From an uncultured Aquabacterium sp. (GTDB taxonomy: Bacteria; Pseudomonadota; Gammaproteobacteria; Burkholderiales; Burkholderiaceae_C), in the NCBI RefSeq assembly GCF_947366995.1, contig NZ_CANBCC010000006.1:1-64000 (forward strand): 64,000 nt of DNA. The letters run 5' to 3'. Positions within the stretch are counted from its first letter, which is position 1. Each line of letters starts with the position of its first letter. This document shows, in pieces, positions 32,611 to 43,815 of the stretch. The translations under genes were made by a program, and so were the position numbers. The notes under the pieces were generated by a model. The model was not told where the DNA came from. It saw only the letters and a program-made list of their open reading frames with translations, and ran no database searches.

Positions 32611-34788
32611 ATGGCAGAGACCAGCACGGACAACAGCACTTCATCGGCCGGCATCGACCTGAGCCAGTTCTACCAGGTCTTCTTCGAAGAAGCCGGCGAG
32701 AACCTCGAGAACATGGAACAGCTCCTGCTGGAGCTGGACATCACCGCCGCCGATGACGAAGAGCTCAATGCGATCTTCCGTTGCGCCCACTCGATCAAGG
32801 GTGGCGCCGCGACCTTCGGCTTCAGTGACGTGGCCGAACTGACCCACCAGATGGAGACGCTGCTGGACAAGCTGCGCCGCCACGAGCTCGCGCCGACGGC
32901 CCCGATGGTCGACGTGCTGCTGCAGTCGGGCGATGCGCTCAAGGCCATGCTGGCACGTCACCAGGGCTCGGGCGGCGGCGAAGTCGACACGACGGAACTG
33001 CTGTTCCACATCCGTGCGATGGCGTCGGGCGAAGCACCGGCCGCCGTGGCGGCGGCTCCGGCGGTTGCCGCGCCGGCCCCATCCGCACCGGCACCTGCAC
33101 CCGCCGAGGCAGCGCCTGCTTCTGCAACGGCCGCGCCGACCTCGGGCCAGCGCACCGTCGAACTGCGCGTCGGGCCCCTGGCCGACCCTTCGCAGGCCGA
33201 CAACCTGGTGGACCTGTTCAAGGAAATCACCGACCTCGGCACGATCGAGCCGCTGCCCGATGATGCGGCGCTGGCCGGTCTGCGCCGCTTCAAGGTCAGC
33301 ACCGCCACCGCCGAATCCGAACTGCTGGATCTGTTCACCTTCCATGTCGCCCGCGAACAAGTGAGCTTTGTCGCCCTGGCAGACGCCGGTGCCGTGGCCG
33401 CCCCGGCGGTCGATCCGGGCTATGGCTTCTTCGACGAGCCTGCACCGGTGGCGGCGGCGCCCGCTGCGCCGGCGGCCGAAAAGGGCTATGGCTTCTTCGA
33501 CAACGCGCCGGGCGCCCCCGAAGCGCCGGCACCTGCACCGGTCGCGGTGGAAGCGGCCAAGCCGGCACCGGCCCCCAAGCCTGCGCCCGTGGCGGCCAAG
33601 GCCGAGAAGCCGCACGCCGGCCTCGAAGCCTCGACCATCCGCGTGTCCGTCGAAAAGGTCGACCAGCTCATCAACCTGGTGGGCGAGCTCGTCATCACCC
33701 AGGCCATGCTGGCCCAGAACAGCCGCGGCCTGGACCCGGTCGTCTACCAGCAACTGGTGTCTGGCCTGACCGATCTGGACCGCAACACCCGCGACCTGCA
33801 AGAGGCCGTGATGTCGATCCGGATGATTCCGATGTCGACGGTGTTCAGCCGCTTCCCGCGCATGCTGCGCGACCTGGCCAACAAGCTGGGCAAGAAGGTC
33901 GAGCTGGTCACGCAGGGTGAAGCCACCGAACTGGACAAGGGCCTGGTCGAGAAGATCACCGACCCGCTGACCCACCTGGTACGCAACAGCTGCGACCACG
34001 GCATCGAAATGCCCGACGTGCGTCTGGCCAACGGCAAGCCGGAGGTCGGCACCATCACGCTGGCGGCCTCGCACCAGGGCGGCTCCATCGTGATCGAGGT
34101 GCGCGACGATGGCCGCGGCCTGTCGCGCGAGAAGCTGCTGAAGAAAGCCCGTGAGAAGGGCATCGACGCACCGGACACTCTGACCGACCAGGAAGTGTGG
34201 AACCTGATCTTCGCGCCCGGCTTCTCGACGGCCGAAGAGGTGACCGATGTGTCCGGCCGCGGTGTCGGCATGGACGTGGTCAAGAAGAACATCACCTCGC
34301 TGGGCGGCACGGTCGAAATCGACTCGGCCGAAGGCTACGGCATGCGGGTGGCGGTGCGCCTGCCGCTGACCCTGGCCATCATGGACGGCATGAGCGTGGG
34401 TGTGGGCGAAGAGGTCTACATCCTGCCGCTGTCGTCGGTGGTCGAGTCCTTCCAGGTCAGCCCCGAGATGGTCAAGACGATCGGCGGCTCCGGCCGCGTG
34501 GTCGAGGTCCGCGAGGAATACATGCCGGTGATCGAACTGGAGAAGGTGTTCCAGGTGCCCCGTTTCGACTGGGAGCACAACAGCGGGATCATGGTGGTGG
34601 TGGAAGCCGAGAGCGGGCGCGTGGCCCTGCTGGTCGACGAGTTGCTCGGCCAGCAGCAGGTCGTGGTCAAGAACCTCGAATCGAACTACCGCAAGGTCAA
34701 TGACGTGTCGGGCGCCACCATCATGGGTGACGGCCGCGTGGCTCTGATTCTGGACGTGGGCAGCCTCGTGCGCCGCTCGCGTCACTGA
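32611..34788 (+). CDS. cheA: Chemotaxis histidine kinase CheA
   Basis: The 725-residue class II kinase carries an HPt (P1) domain with H60 in [15 protein letters not shown]. An Ala/Pro linker follows, then a P2-like domain (about 185-255), and a second linker carrying two copies of a GYGFFD motif (about residues 270 and 291). The P3 dimerisation domain begins near 337 ([20 protein letters not shown]). The P4 ATPase has N-box [14 protein letters not shown] and G-boxes DDGRGLS and GRGVGMDVV, and the P5 CheW-like domain is at the C-terminus. It phosphorylates CheY in response to receptors. No receptor, CheR or CheB gene is present in this cluster. Confidence 0.95.
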   Translation: MAETSTDNSTSSAGIDLSQFYQVFFEEAGENLENMEQLLLELDITAADDEELNAIFRCAHSIKGGAATFGFSDVAELTHQMETLLDKLRRHELAPTAPMVDVLLQSGDALKAMLARHQGSGGGEVDTTELLFHIRAMASGEAPAAVAAAPAVAAPAPSAPAPAPAEAAPASATAAPTSGQRTVELRVGPLADPSQADNLVDLFKEITDLGTIEPLPDDAALAGLRRFKVSTATAESELLDLFTFHVAREQVSFVALADAGAVAAPAVDPGYGFFDEPAPVAAAPAAPAAEKGYGFFDNAPGAPEAPAPAPVAVEAAKPAPAPKPAPVAAKAEKPHAGLEASTIRVSVEKVDQLINLVGELVITQAMLAQNSRGLDPVVYQQLVSGLTDLDRNTRDLQEAVMSIRMIPMSTVFSRFPRMLRDLANKLGKKVELVTQGEATELDKGLVEKITDPLTHLVRNSCDHGIEMPDVRLANGKPEVGTITLAASHQGGSIVIEVRDDGRGLSREKLLKKAREKGIDAPDTLTDQEVWNLIFAPGFSTAEEVTDVSGRGVGMDVVKKNITSLGGTVEIDSAEGYGMRVAVRLPLTLAIMDGMSVGVGEEVYILPLSSVVESFQVSPEMVKTIGGSGRVVEVREEYMPVIELEKVFQVPRFDWEHNSGIMVVVEAESGRVALLVDELLGQQQVVVKNLESNYRKVNDVSGATIMGDGRVALILDVGSLVRRSRH

Positions 34789-34817
34789 TCCGGGCTTGCA
34801 GAGAAGGAGACATACCC

Positions 34818-35294
34818 ATGGGCATGATGGAAAAACTGGACGTGCAGACCGATCTGGCACGTGAGTACCTGACCTTCCGCCTCGGTGACGAGGAGTACGG
34901 GATCGACATCCTGAAGGTGCAGGAGATCCGCGGTTACGAGAACCCCACCCGCATCGCCAATGCGCCGCACTTTCTCAAGGGCGTGGTGAACCTGCGCGGC
35001 ACCATCGTGCCGATCGTGGACCTGCGCCTGCGATTCGGTTGTAGCTCGGCCGAGTACAACGCCTTCACGGTGTCGATCGTGCTGCACATCGGGCAGCGCA
35101 CCATCGGCACGGTGGTCGACTCGGTGAGCGACGTGATGGAGATTCCGGCCGAGGCCATCCGTCCGGCGCCCGAGATGAGTTCGGCCATTGACGCCACCTA
35201 CATCAAGGGCCTGGCCCAGGTGGGCGAGCGCATGGTGATCCTGCTCGACATCGAAAGCATGCTGATGAGCGAGGACATGGGGCTCGTGGACTGA
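34818..35294 (+). CDS. cheW: Chemotaxis adaptor CheW
   Basis: A 158-residue CheW domain that couples chemoreceptors to CheA. Landmarks are [26 protein letters not shown], the conserved [22 protein letters not shown] and a late [20 protein letters not shown]. The sequence GAGAAGGAGAC before the ATG is a good ribosome-binding site. It is the last gene of the chemotaxis operon, followed by a strong terminator. An alternative start at the second methionine (34824) would shorten it by two residues. Confidence 0.95.
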   Translation: MGMMEKLDVQTDLAREYLTFRLGDEEYGIDILKVQEIRGYENPTRIANAPHFLKGVVNLRGTIVPIVDLRLRFGCSSAEYNAFTVSIVLHIGQRTIGTVVDSVSDVMEIPAEAIRPAPEMSSAIDATYIKGLAQVGERMVILLDIESMLMSEDMGLVD

Positions 35295-35323
35295 GCCAGT
35301 CAGGCGCACCGCAGCAAAAAAAG

Positions 35324-35348
35324 AGGCCCGGTTGATCCGGGCCTTTTT
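35324..35348 (+). terminator. Terminator after cheW
   Basis: AGGCCCGG-TTGAT-CCGGGCCT is followed by a T run and preceded by seven A residues. It should therefore also stop the convergent HIT-gene transcript. Confidence 0.92.
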
Positions 35349-35380
35349 GCATGTGTTTCAGTGCGATGCTGGCGGCAGGA

Positions 35381-35839
35381 TCATGCTGCCAGATCCAGCT
35401 CGCGCACCGCCTCGGCCACCAGCCGGTCCAGCGCCGACAGCGGCACCGCCAGTCGGGCCTCCGCATCCGGCACGCTCTCGCGCAGCGGCGCCCAGACCGG
35501 GGCAGGCCAGCGGCCGTCCCAGTCGAAGCGGGCAATCACATGCCAGTGCAGATGCGGCACCACATTGCCGAGCGAAGCCAGGTTCACCTTGGTGGGGTGC
35601 AGGTGTTCACGCAGCACCGTTTCCACCTTGGCCACGGCCTGCATGATGTGGCTGCGGTCTGCCGGCGGCAGGTCCGTCCACTCAGCCACGTGGTCGTTCC
35701 AGACCACGCGGTAGAAGGCCGGATGTTCGGGCTCGGTGGCCCGGATCACCCGCAGCTTCACGCCACGGTGAACCAGCAGCCCACCGTCCTGCATGCACAG
35801 TTCGCAGCCGACGAGTCGGCCCGGATCACGCTGCCCCAT
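35381..35839 (-). CDS. HIT-family nucleotide hydrolase/transferase
   Basis: The 152-residue protein has a histidine-triad signature HLHWHV (H96, H98, H100) following NVVPH. Two cysteines near the N-terminus (CELC, residues 12-15) resemble the partial metal site of some HIT proteins. HIT proteins hydrolyse or transfer nucleoside phosphates such as AMP from amidates or dinucleotides. The natural substrate here is not known. It starts 2 bases after the DUF3683 oxidoreductase gene, so the two are cotranscribed. Confidence 0.88.
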   Translation of the reverse strand: MGQRDPGRLVGCELCMQDGGLLVHRGVKLRVIRATEPEHPAFYRVVWNDHVAEWTDLPPADRSHIMQAVAKVETVLREHLHPTKVNLASLGNVVPHLHWHVIARFDWDGRWPAPVWAPLRESVPDAEARLAVPLSALDRLVAEAVRELDLAA

Positions 35840-35841
35840 GG

Positions 35842-38800
35842 TCAGACCAGCACGCGCTCGATGCCGCCGGCGTTGGCCCGGTCGACGTACTCACGCATCC
35901 AGTTCTCGCCCAGGATCTGCTTGGCCATCTCGACCACGATGTAGTCGGCTTCCAGCAACCCGTTCTGCGTGTCTTCCCCGTAGCGGTTCAGCCCCTGCAG
36001 GCACGACGGGCACGAAGTCAGGATCTTGACGTTGTCCTTCGGGCCCACCAGGCCCTGGTCGCGCAGCGCAGCCTCGCCCTTGCGCACTTCCTCGGTCTTG
36101 CGGAAGCGCACCTGGGTGGAGATGTCCGGCCGGTTCACCGCGAAGGTGCCTGACTCGCCACAGCAGCGCTCGGACTTGATCACGCCATCGCCCACCAGCG
36201 CCTTGACCGTCTTCATCGGGTCCTGGAGCTTCATCGGTGTGTGGCAGGGGTCGTGGTACAGGAACGCGCCCTTGCCCTGCAGCGTGACACCCTTTTCCAG
36301 CAGGTACTCGTGGATGTCGATGATGCGGCAGCCCGGGAAGATCTTGTCGAACTGGTAGCCCTGCAACTGGTCATAGCAGGTGCCGCAGCTCACCACCACC
36401 GTCTTGATGTCGAGGTAGTTCAGCGTATTGGCCACGCGGTGGAACAGCACCCGGTTGTCGGTGATCATCTTCTCGGCGGTGTCGGCCTGGCCGGCCCCGC
36501 GCTGCGGGTAGCCGCAGCACAGGTAGCCCGGGGGCAGCACCGTCTGCACGCCCGCATGCCACAGCATGGCCTGCGTGGCCAGGCCCACCTGGCTGAACAG
36601 GCGCTCCGAGCCGCAGCCCGGGAAGTAGAACACCGCCTCGGTGTCGGCCGTGGTCTGCTTCGGGTCGCGGATGATCGGAACGTAGTTCTTGTCCTCGATG
36701 TCCAGCAGCGCACGCGCGGTCTTCTTGGGCAGGCCGCCCGGCATCTTCTTGTTGATGAAGTGGATGACCTCTTCCTTCAACGGGGCCTTGCCGTGCGTGG
36801 CCGGCGGCGCGCTCGTCTGCTTGCGCGCGGCGAGCTTGAGCACGTCGTTGGCCATGCGCTGCAGCGGCATGGCCACGTCGACCACGGCGCTGCGCACGAA
36901 CTTGATGGTTTGCGGGTTCGTGGCATTGAGCATCAGCATGCCGGCCGCCGCGGCGGGCCGGAAGCTCTTCTTGCCCATCTTGGTCAGCAGGCTGCGCATC
37001 GCCATCGACACGTCGCCGAAGTCGATGTTGACCGGGCAGGGCGTCACGCACTTGTGGCAGACCGTGCAGTGGTCGGACACGTCCTCGAACTCGGCCCAGT
37101 GCTTGATCGACACGCCGCGGCGTGTCTGCTCTTCGTACAGGAAGGCCTCGATCAGCAGCGAGGTGGCCAGGATCTTGTTGCGCGGGCTGTAGAGCAGGTT
37201 GGCGCGCGGCACGTGGGTCGCGCACACCGGCTTGCACTTGCCGCAGCGCAGGCAGTTCTTGAAGCTCTCGGCGATGTTGCCGATGTCGCTCTGCTGCATG
37301 ATCAGCGACTCGTGGCCCATCAGCCCGAACGACGGCGTGTAGGCCTCGGTCAGGTCGGCGGCATGCACGTCGTCGCCCAGCGCACGCAGCGCCTGGCCGC
37401 GCAGCAGCTTGCCCTTGTTGAAGCGGCCTTCCGGGTCGACCTTCTGCTTGTAGGCCGTGAAGTTGGCCATCTCGTCGTCGGTCAGGAACTCGAGCTTGGT
37501 GATGCCGATGCCGTGTTCGCCCGAGATGACCCCGTCCAGCGAGCGGGCCAGCTCCATGATGCGCGCCACGGCCTCGTGCGCCGTCTGCAGCATCTCGTAG
37601 TTGTCGCTGTTGACCGGGATGTTGGTGTGCACGTTGCCGTCGCCGGCGTGCATGTGCAGGGCCACCCACACGCGGCCGCGCAGCACCTGCTTGTGGATGC
37701 GCTTGAGCTCGTCGACCACGCCGCCGAGCACCATGCCGTTGAACACCTTGGCCAGCTCGTCGCGCACTTCGCGCTTCCAGCTCACGCGCACCGACCACGT
37801 CTGCAGCAGGTTGAAGATGGTGTCGCCAGGCTGCGGTACGTAGCGGCCATCGCGGTGCTGGGTGTAGCCCAGCGCGGCCAGGCGGTCGTCCACCTCGGCC
37901 AGCGGCGCGTCGAGCTGGTCGTGCAGGAAGGTCCAGCGTGCGCGCACCTCGGCCAGATGAGCCTGGGCGGCGGCGATCTTCTCTTCCAGCTGCTCTGCGC
38001 TTGGCAGTTCGATCGGGTCTTCGGCCTTGCGCAGCGCGGCGGCCACAGTCAGGCGGCCACTGCCGAAGAAGGCGTCGATGGCATCCAGCAGCGCGAGCTT
38101 GTTGCGCAGGCTCAGTTCGATGTTGATGCGCTCGATGCCCAGCGTGTACTCGCCCATGCGCGGCAGCGGGATCACGACGTCTTCGTTCACCTTGAAGGCG
38201 TTTGTGTGCTTGGCGATGGCGGCGGTGCGCTTGCGGTCGGCCCAGAACTTCTTGCGAGCGTCGGCGCTGACGGCCACGAAGCCTTCACCCGAGCGGCCGT
38301 TGGCCAGGCGGATGACTTCGCTGGTGGCGCGGGCCACGCGGTCTTCGTCGTCACCGACGATGTCGCCGATCAGGACCATCTTGGGCAGGCCCGAGCCGCC
38401 CACATTGCGCTTGCTCTTGGTGGCGTAGCCCACGGCGCGCAGGTAACGGTCGTCGAGGTGCTCCAGCCCGGCCAGGATGGCGCCGCCCGGCTGCTTCATC
38501 TCCTCGAACATGAAGTCCTTGATGTCGACGATCGACGGCACGCATTCCGTCGGGTTGCCGAAGAACTCCAGGCACACCGTGCGCACGTGCTTGGGCATGC
38601 GGTGCACGACCCAGCGCGCGCTGGTGATCAGGCCGTCGCAGCCTTCCTTCTGGATACCGGGCAGGCCGGCCAGGAACTTGTCGGTGACGTCCTTGCCCAG
38701 GCCTTCCTTGCGGAAGACACTGCCGGGGATGACCAGCGTTTCGGTGCGCAGCGGCGTCTTGCCATCGGCGGCAAAGTAGCGCAGCTCGAAGCGCGCCTCG

Positions 38801-39849
38801 GCCACATCGTGGATCTTGCCCAGGTTGTGGTCCATGCGGACCACGTCCAGCCACTCGGCATCGGGCGTGACCATGCGCCACGAGGCGAGGTTGTCCAGCG
38901 CGGTGCCCCACAGCACGGCCTTCTTGCCGCCCGCGTTCATCGCGATGTTGCCGCCGATGCAGCTGGCCTCGGCCGAGGTCGGGTCGACCGCGAAGACGTA
39001 GCCGCCACGCTCGGCCGCATCGGCCACGCGCTGCGTGACGACGCCGGCGCCGGTCCAGATGGTGGGCACCTTGTGCTGCACGCCCGGCAGGTCGACCAGC
39101 TCGACCTCGGTCATCTGTTCGAGCTTTTCGGTGTTGATGACCGCGCTCTTCCAGGTCAGCGGCACGGCGCCACCGGTGTAGCCGGTGCCACCCCCGCGCG
39201 GGATGATGGTGAGCCCGAGTTCGACGCAGCCCTTGACCAGCGCGGCCATTTCGGCCTCGGTGTCCGGCGTGAGCACGACGAAGGGGTACTCGACGCGCCA
39301 GTCGGTGGCGTCCGTCACGTGCGAGACGCGGCTCAGCGCGTCGAACTTGATGTTGTCGTGCCGCGTGACCTTGCGCAGAACACGGGTGGCGCGTTCGCGC
39401 AGGGCGGCCATGTCATCGAAGGCGCGCGCAAAGCGGTCCACGGTGACCCGGGCGGCATCCAGCAATTCGGCCACGAGCTTGTCGCGCGAGGCGTCGGCGC
39501 TGGGCGTGCGGCGCTTGTCGACCTCGCCGAGGCGGTGGTGCAGGGCGTCGATCAGCTGGCCGCGGCGCTTGGGATTGTCCAGCAGGTCGTCCTGCAGATA
39601 GGGGTTGCGCTGCACCACCCAGATGTCGCCCAGCACCTCGTAGAGCATGCGGGCCGAGCGGCCCGTCTGGCGCTCGGTGCGCAACTGGCTCAGAACCTCC
39701 CAGGCGCGCTGACCCAGCAGGCGCTGGACAATTTCGCGATCCGAGAAGGAAGTGTAGTTGTAGGGGATCTCGCGCAGGCGGGGCTGGCCGGCGGCGTGAG
39801 CGTCGGCGGCCTGGGCGGTCATGTGGGTCAGCTCGGTCAGTGCGTTCAT
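35842..39849 (-). CDS. Giant FAD/4Fe-4S oxidoreductase (DUF3683, D-2-hydroxyacid dehydrogenase type)
   Basis: A 1335-residue fusion. The N-terminal about 190 residues form the DUF3683 domain ([19 protein letters not shown]). A FAD-binding type 4 domain follows ([14 protein letters not shown] near 220; [14 protein letters not shown]), then an FAD-oxidase C-terminal domain with [13 protein letters not shown]. Two 4Fe-4S motifs come next ([11 protein letters not shown] near 866 and [12 protein letters not shown] near 930), and two cysteine-rich CCG domains ([37 protein letters not shown]). The layout resembles GlcDEF or D-lactate dehydrogenase complexes fused into one chain. A quinone-linked 2-hydroxyacid dehydrogenase is likely. 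The ATG is at 39847-39849 (MNALTELT); frames upstream are non-homologous. Confidence 0.9.
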   Translation of the reverse strand: MNALTELTHMTAQAADAHAAGQPRLREIPYNYTSFSDREIVQRLLGQRAWEVLSQLRTERQTGRSARMLYEVLGDIWVVQRNPYLQDDLLDNPKRRGQLIDALHHRLGEVDKRRTPSADASRDKLVAELLDAARVTVDRFARAFDDMAALRERATRVLRKVTRHDNIKFDALSRVSHVTDATDWRVEYPFVVLTPDTEAEMAALVKGCVELGLTIIPRGGGTGYTGGAVPLTWKSAVINTEKLEQMTEVELVDLPGVQHKVPTIWTGAGVVTQRVADAAERGGYVFAVDPTSAEASCIGGNIAMNAGGKKAVLWGTALDNLASWRMVTPDAEWLDVVRMDHNLGKIHDVAEARFELRYFAADGKTPLRTETLVIPGSVFRKEGLGKDVTDKFLAGLPGIQKEGCDGLITSARWVVHRMPKHVRTVCLEFFGNPTECVPSIVDIKDFMFEEMKQPGGAILAGLEHLDDRYLRAVGYATKSKRNVGGSGLPKMVLIGDIVGDDEDRVARATSEVIRLANGRSGEGFVAVSADARKKFWADRKRTAAIAKHTNAFKVNEDVVIPLPRMGEYTLGIERINIELSLRNKLALLDAIDAFFGSGRLTVAAALRKAEDPIELPSAEQLEEKIAAAQAHLAEVRARWTFLHDQLDAPLAEVDDRLAALGYTQHRDGRYVPQPGDTIFNLLQTWSVRVSWKREVRDELAKVFNGMVLGGVVDELKRIHKQVLRGRVWVALHMHAGDGNVHTNIPVNSDNYEMLQTAHEAVARIMELARSLDGVISGEHGIGITKLEFLTDDEMANFTAYKQKVDPEGRFNKGKLLRGQALRALGDDVHAADLTEAYTPSFGLMGHESLIMQQSDIGNIAESFKNCLRCGKCKPVCATHVPRANLLYSPRNKILATSLLIEAFLYEEQTRRGVSIKHWAEFEDVSDHCTVCHKCVTPCPVNIDFGDVSMAMRSLLTKMGKKSFRPAAAAGMLMLNATNPQTIKFVRSAVVDVAMPLQRMANDVLKLAARKQTSAPPATHGKAPLKEEVIHFINKKMPGGLPKKTARALLDIEDKNYVPIIRDPKQTTADTEAVFYFPGCGSERLFSQVGLATQAMLWHAGVQTVLPPGYLCCGYPQRGAGQADTAEKMITDNRVLFHRVANTLNYLDIKTVVVSCGTCYDQLQGYQFDKIFPGCRIIDIHEYLLEKGVTLQGKGAFLYHDPCHTPMKLQDPMKTVKALVGDGVIKSERCCGESGTFAVNRPDISTQVRFRKTEEVRKGEAALRDQGLVGPKDNVKILTSCPSCLQGLNRYGEDTQNGLLEADYIVVEMAKQILGENWMREYVDRANAGGIERVLV

Positions 39850-40134
39850 GCGGGCGCCAGGTGCGAAGTGCCTGATACAGAAAAGATGAACGCGCCTGGG
39901 GCCGGGGATGCACCCAGGCACGTTGTCCAGTGGGGGTGGTTTTCGCGCCTGAGGCGAGATGGTACCGCACCCCCATCCCCCATGCGCCAGAAATGGGCAC
40001 TCCTCACGGCCTTGTGGCGGGCTTTGCCCCGGGCGCAGAATGGCTATCCTGACTGTCATGCGATGTTTCTCTCCGGCGGCCGCGGCTGGTGGCGAAGGGG
40101 CATCCCCGTTCCACCGGTCTCTTATCAAGCAGTC

Positions 40135-40950
40135 ATGAGCCCTTCTTCCCGTTCGACCCCTGCCTGGCCCTATCCCTGCTGGATCGCCCACCGTGGCGCC
40201 GGCAAGCTGGCGCCGGAAAACACCCTCGCGGCCTTCCGCATGGGGGCCGAGCACGGGTTTGCCATGTTCGAGTGCGATGTGAAGCTCAGCGCCGACGGTG
40301 AGCCCTTTCTGCTGCACGACGCAGAACTCGATCGCACCACGAACGGGCGCGGCGTGGCCGGTGCGCACTCGTGGGATGCGCTGTCCCGCCTGGACGCCGG
40401 CAGCTGGCACGGCCGCATGTACGCTGGCGAGCCGCTGCTGCGCCTGGAGGCCCTCTCGCGCTGGCTGCAGTCGCTGGGGCTGCTGGTCAACCTCGAGATC
40501 AAGCCCACGCCGGGCGACGAACAGCGCACGGGCCGCGTCGTGGCTGAACATGTGGCGCGGTTGTGGGCCCATGCGCATGTGAAGCCTTTGTTGAGCTCCT
40601 TCAGCGTCGAGGCCTTGCGGGCGGTGCAGCGCACCTGCCCCGATCTGCCGCGCGCGCTCCTGCTCGAGCGCTGGGCGGTCGACGGCGTCAAGCTCGCGCT
40701 CGACCTGGGTTGCCAGGCGATTGTCGTGCACCACCCCGAACTGGACCGTGAGCGCATCCGCGCCGCGCAGGCGGCTGGCCTGAAAGTGCTGACCTACACC
40801 GTCAACGAACCGGGGCAGGCCGCGGCGCTGTGGTTGTCGGGGCTGGATGGACTGATCACCGACCGCGTGGACACCTTCGAGCCGCAGGCGCGCCTGGGTG
40901 CCAACCCGGCCCGTCTGATGACGCTGGCGGCCGACGCGCTGGCCGTCTGA
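40135..40950 (+). CDS. ugpQ: Glycerophosphodiester phosphodiesterase (UgpQ-like)
   Basis: A cytoplasmic GDPD TIM barrel of 271 residues, hydrolysing glycerophosphodiesters to glycerol-3-phosphate and an alcohol. Catalytic segments are [15 protein letters not shown] (H19, R20, E28), [11 protein letters not shown] (metal-binding E and D), [13 protein letters not shown] with the second histidine, and LVNLEIKPT. There is no signal peptide, in line with the cytoplasmic UgpQ type and not the periplasmic GlpQ. The 285-base gap to the divergent DUF3683 gene holds no visible gene. A terminator follows at 40985. Confidence 0.9.
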   Translation: MSPSSRSTPAWPYPCWIAHRGAGKLAPENTLAAFRMGAEHGFAMFECDVKLSADGEPFLLHDAELDRTTNGRGVAGAHSWDALSRLDAGSWHGRMYAGEPLLRLEALSRWLQSLGLLVNLEIKPTPGDEQRTGRVVAEHVARLWAHAHVKPLLSSFSVEALRAVQRTCPDLPRALLLERWAVDGVKLALDLGCQAIVVHHPELDRERIRAAQAAGLKVLTYTVNEPGQAAALWLSGLDGLITDRVDTFEPQARLGANPARLMTLAADALAV

Positions 40951-40984
40951 TCGGCATCCCTGGCGCGATGCGCCGAAAGTCAAA

Positions 40985-41011
40985 CGGCGACCCCGCAAGG
41001 TCGCCGTTTTT
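40985..41011 (+). terminator. Terminator after ugpQ
   Basis: CGGCGACC-CCGCAA-GGTCGCCG followed by TTTTT. It lies between the convergent ugpQ and mpl genes. Confidence 0.9.
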
Positions 41012-41031
41012 GTTGGTGCCTGCGCTGAGCG

Positions 41032-42408
41032 TCAGGCCAGTGCGGCCAGCAGCTTGTCGTGGATGCCGCCGAAGCCGCCGTTGCTCATGCACAGGATCTG
41101 GTCGCCCGGACGCGCCACCTTGGCCACCTTGGCCACCAGCACGTCGATGGTGTCGGCCACCACGGCGCGTGCGCCCATCTCGGCCAGTGCTTCGTGGGCG
41201 TCCCAGCCGAGGCCGCCACTGTGGCAGAAGGCCAGGTCGGCCTCTTCCAGCGACCAAGGCAGCAGCGCCTTCATCGTGCCGAGCTTCATGGTGTTGGAAC
41301 GCGGCTCGAACACGGCCAGGATGCGCGCGTCCGGGCCCACCTTGCGACGCAGACCGTCCACCGTGGTGCGGATCGCGGTGGGGTGGTGGGCGAAATCGTC
41401 GTACACGGTGATGCCGCGCACCTCGCCGCGGAGTTCAAGGCGGCGTTTCACGTTGGCGAACTGCCCCAGGGCCTCGCACGCCTGCTGCGGCGCCACACCC
41501 ACGTGCTCAGCGGCGGCGATGGCGGCCAGCGCGTTCATCTGATTGTGCTCGCCCAGCAGCGCCCACTCCACGCGGCCCACCAGCACGCCGGCCTTCAGCA
41601 CGTCAAAGGCGTGGGGCTCACCGCGTGCGCGGAAGCCCGGCGTGTCACCGCGCACACCGAAGCGCGCGACATCGCTCCAGCAACCGCGGTCCAGCACGCG
41701 CTGCAGCGCTTCTTCGCGCGCATTGACCACCAGGCGGCCACTGGCCGGCACGGTGCGCACCAGGTGGTGGAACTGCGTCTCGATCGCCGCCAGGTCGGCA
41801 AAGATGTCGGCGTGGTCGAACTCGAGGTTGTTGAGCACCGCCGTGCGGGGACGGTAGTGCACGAACTTGCTGCGCTTGTCGAAGAAGGCCGTGTCGTACT
41901 CGTCGGCTTCGATGACGAAGGGGTGGCCGCTGGCCGGGCGCGTCTCGGCGCGGGTGTCGCCCAACCGGGCCGACACGCCGAAATTCTGCGGCACGCCGCC
42001 CACCAGAAAGCCGGGCTGCTTGCCGGCGTGTTCCAGAATCCAGGTCAGCATCGACGTCGTGGTCGTCTTGCCGTGCGTGCCGGCCACGGCCAGCACATGG
42101 CGTCCCTGGAGCACGTTTTCGCTCAGCCACTGCGGGCCGCTGGTGTACGGCAGGCCACCGTCCAGAATGGCTTCCATCAACGGGTTGCCCCGGCTGACGA
42201 CGTTGCCGATCACGAACAGGTCGGGCTTCAGTGCGAGCTGGTCCACCGTGTAGCCTTCGATCAGCTCGATGCCCAGGGCGCGCAGCTGGTCGCTCATCGG
42301 CGGATAGACGCCGGCGTCGCAGCCGGTCACACGGTGGCCCGCCTCACGGGCCAGAGCGGCCACGCCACCCATGAAGGTGCCGCAGATGCCAAGGATGTGG
42401 ATGTGCAT
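41032..42408 (-). CDS. mpl: UDP-MurNAc:L-alanyl-gamma-D-glutamyl-meso-DAP ligase
   Basis: A murein peptide recycling ligase that attaches the released tripeptide directly to UDP-MurNAc. The 458-residue Mur-ligase family protein shows HIHILGICGTFMGG at the start, the ATP loop AGTHGKTTTTSM, the FVIEADEYDTAFFDKRSKF block, LNNLEFDHADIF, GEHNQMNAL, YDDFAHHPTAI and FEPRSNTMK, all diagnostic of Mpl as against MurC. The ATG at 42406-42408 (MHIHILG) matches the family start; an ATG three codons earlier is possible. It is followed upstream by hemL in the same direction, separated by a hairpin. Confidence 0.95.
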   Translation of the reverse strand: MHIHILGICGTFMGGVAALAREAGHRVTGCDAGVYPPMSDQLRALGIELIEGYTVDQLALKPDLFVIGNVVSRGNPLMEAILDGGLPYTSGPQWLSENVLQGRHVLAVAGTHGKTTTTSMLTWILEHAGKQPGFLVGGVPQNFGVSARLGDTRAETRPASGHPFVIEADEYDTAFFDKRSKFVHYRPRTAVLNNLEFDHADIFADLAAIETQFHHLVRTVPASGRLVVNAREEALQRVLDRGCWSDVARFGVRGDTPGFRARGEPHAFDVLKAGVLVGRVEWALLGEHNQMNALAAIAAAEHVGVAPQQACEALGQFANVKRRLELRGEVRGITVYDDFAHHPTAIRTTVDGLRRKVGPDARILAVFEPRSNTMKLGTMKALLPWSLEEADLAFCHSGGLGWDAHEALAEMGARAVVADTIDVLVAKVAKVARPGDQILCMSNGGFGGIHDKLLAALA

Positions 42409-42457
42409 GGCGCGCATTGTAGGCAGCGCACCGGCACGTTCTTGTGCTTCCGAATGC

Positions 42458-42481
42458 AAAGGCCACCCGCTGAGGGGTGGC
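42458..42481 (-). terminator. Probable terminator after hemL (leftward)
   Basis: On the minus strand GCCACCC-CTCAGC-GGGTGGC is followed by only three T residues. It is a moderate terminator or transcript-end hairpin between hemL and mpl. Confidence 0.5.
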
Positions 42482-42522
42482 TGGGCTGAAAGGACGAGGG
42501 CCGGAGAGGCCTTGATCCGAGT

Positions 42523-43815
42523 TCAGAGCTGGCGGAAGGCGTTGGCGGCGGCTGCCACCGTGTCGGCGATGTCCTGCTCGGTGTGCGCCGCGCTGACAAA
42601 TCCGGCTTCGTACATGGCCGGGGCCAGGTACACGCCCTGGTCCAGCATCAGGTGGAAGAAGCGGTTGAACGTGTCGGTGCCACGCGCCATCACGGCCTGG
42701 TAGTGCTGAGGCAGTTCCGGCGCGAAGAAGAAGCCGAACATGCCGCCCTGGCTGTCGGTGCAGAAGTCGATGCCGGCGGCCCGGGCGGCGCCGTCCAGGC
42801 CGGACATCAGGCTGCGGGTGCGTTCGCCCAGCATGTCGAAGAAGCCCGGCTGGCTGATGAGCTTGAGTGTGGTCAGGCCGCAGGCCGTGGCGACCGGGTT
42901 GCCCGACAGCGTGCCGGCCTGGTAGACCGGGCCCAGCGGCGCCAGCTTGGACATGATGGCGCGGGTGCTGGCAAACGCGGCCAGCGGCATGCCGCCGCCG
43001 ATCACCTTGCCGAACACGCTGATGTCCGGGCGGAAGCCGGGGATGGCCTGCGCGTACAGGCTCTGCGCGCTGCCCAGGGCCACGCGGAAGCCGCTCATCA
43101 CCTCGTCGAACACGAACAGCGCGCCGTGCTGGTCGCACAACTCGCGAATGCGCTTCACGAAGGGCACGCTGGCGCGCACGAAGTTCATGTTGCCGGCGAT
43201 CGGCTCGATCATCACGCAGGCGATCTCGTCGCCCTGCGTGGCAAACGCGTGCTCGATCTGCTCGATGTTGTTGTACTCGAGCACCAGCGTGTGCTGCACC
43301 ACCTCAGGGGGCACGCCGGCGCTGGTGGGGTGGCCGAAGGTGGCCAGACCCGAGCCGGCCTTGACCAGCAGGGCGTCGGCATGGCCGTGGTAGCAGCCCT
43401 CGAACTTGATCAGCTTGCTGCGGCCGGTCACGCCGCGCGCCAGGCGGATGGCGCTCATGCCGGCTTCGGTGCCCGAACTGACCAGGCGCACCTGTTCGGC
43501 GCTGGGCACGTGGGCCAGGATGGCCTCGGCCAGTTCGACCTCGCGCTCGGTGGGGGCGCCGAACGAGAAGCCGTCGACGGCCGCCTTCTGCACCGCCTCG
43601 AGCACCTCGGGGTGGCCGTGACCCAGGATCATCGGACCCCACGAGCCGATGTAGTCGATGTAGCGGGTGCCTTCGGCGTCCCACATGTAGGCGCCTTGGG
43701 CGCGCTGAATGAAGCGGGGCGTGCCGCCGACGGCGCGGAAAGCGCGCACGGGCGAGTTCACGCCGCCCGGGATGACGCGCTGGGCGCGCTCGAACAACTG
43801 GGTGTTAGTGGACAT
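42523..43815 (-). CDS. hemL: Glutamate-1-semialdehyde 2,1-aminomutase
   Basis: A PLP enzyme making 5-aminolevulinate for tetrapyrrole synthesis by the C5 route. It has 430 residues. The N-terminal [66 protein letters not shown] and the PLP-lysine motif [12 protein letters not shown] (about residue 267) are all diagnostic. The ATG at 43813-43815 lies inside the end of the upstream kinase gene, an 11-base overlap, so the pair is probably translationally coupled. Confidence 0.97.
   Translation of the reverse strand: MSTNTQLFERAQRVIPGGVNSPVRAFRAVGGTPRFIQRAQGAYMWDAEGTRYIDYIGSWGPMILGHGHPEVLEAVQKAAVDGFSFGAPTEREVELAEAILAHVPSAEQVRLVSSGTEAGMSAIRLARGVTGRSKLIKFEGCYHGHADALLVKAGSGLATFGHPTSAGVPPEVVQHTLVLEYNNIEQIEHAFATQGDEIACVMIEPIAGNMNFVRASVPFVKRIRELCDQHGALFVFDEVMSGFRVALGSAQSLYAQAIPGFRPDISVFGKVIGGGMPLAAFASTRAIMSKLAPLGPVYQAGTLSGNPVATACGLTTLKLISQPGFFDMLGERTRSLMSGLDGAARAAGIDFCTDSQGGMFGFFFAPELPQHYQAVMARGTDTFNRFFHLMLDQGVYLAPAMYEAGFVSAAHTEQDIADTVAAAANAFRQL

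Noticed and set aside
36241..40950. A 1569-codon plus-strand open frame covering the DUF3683 gene antisense and reading into ugpQ
   Set aside because: Most of it is the complement of the DUF3683 oxidoreductase, whose domains are clear. Only the last part is the real ugpQ gene, which has its own start at 40135.
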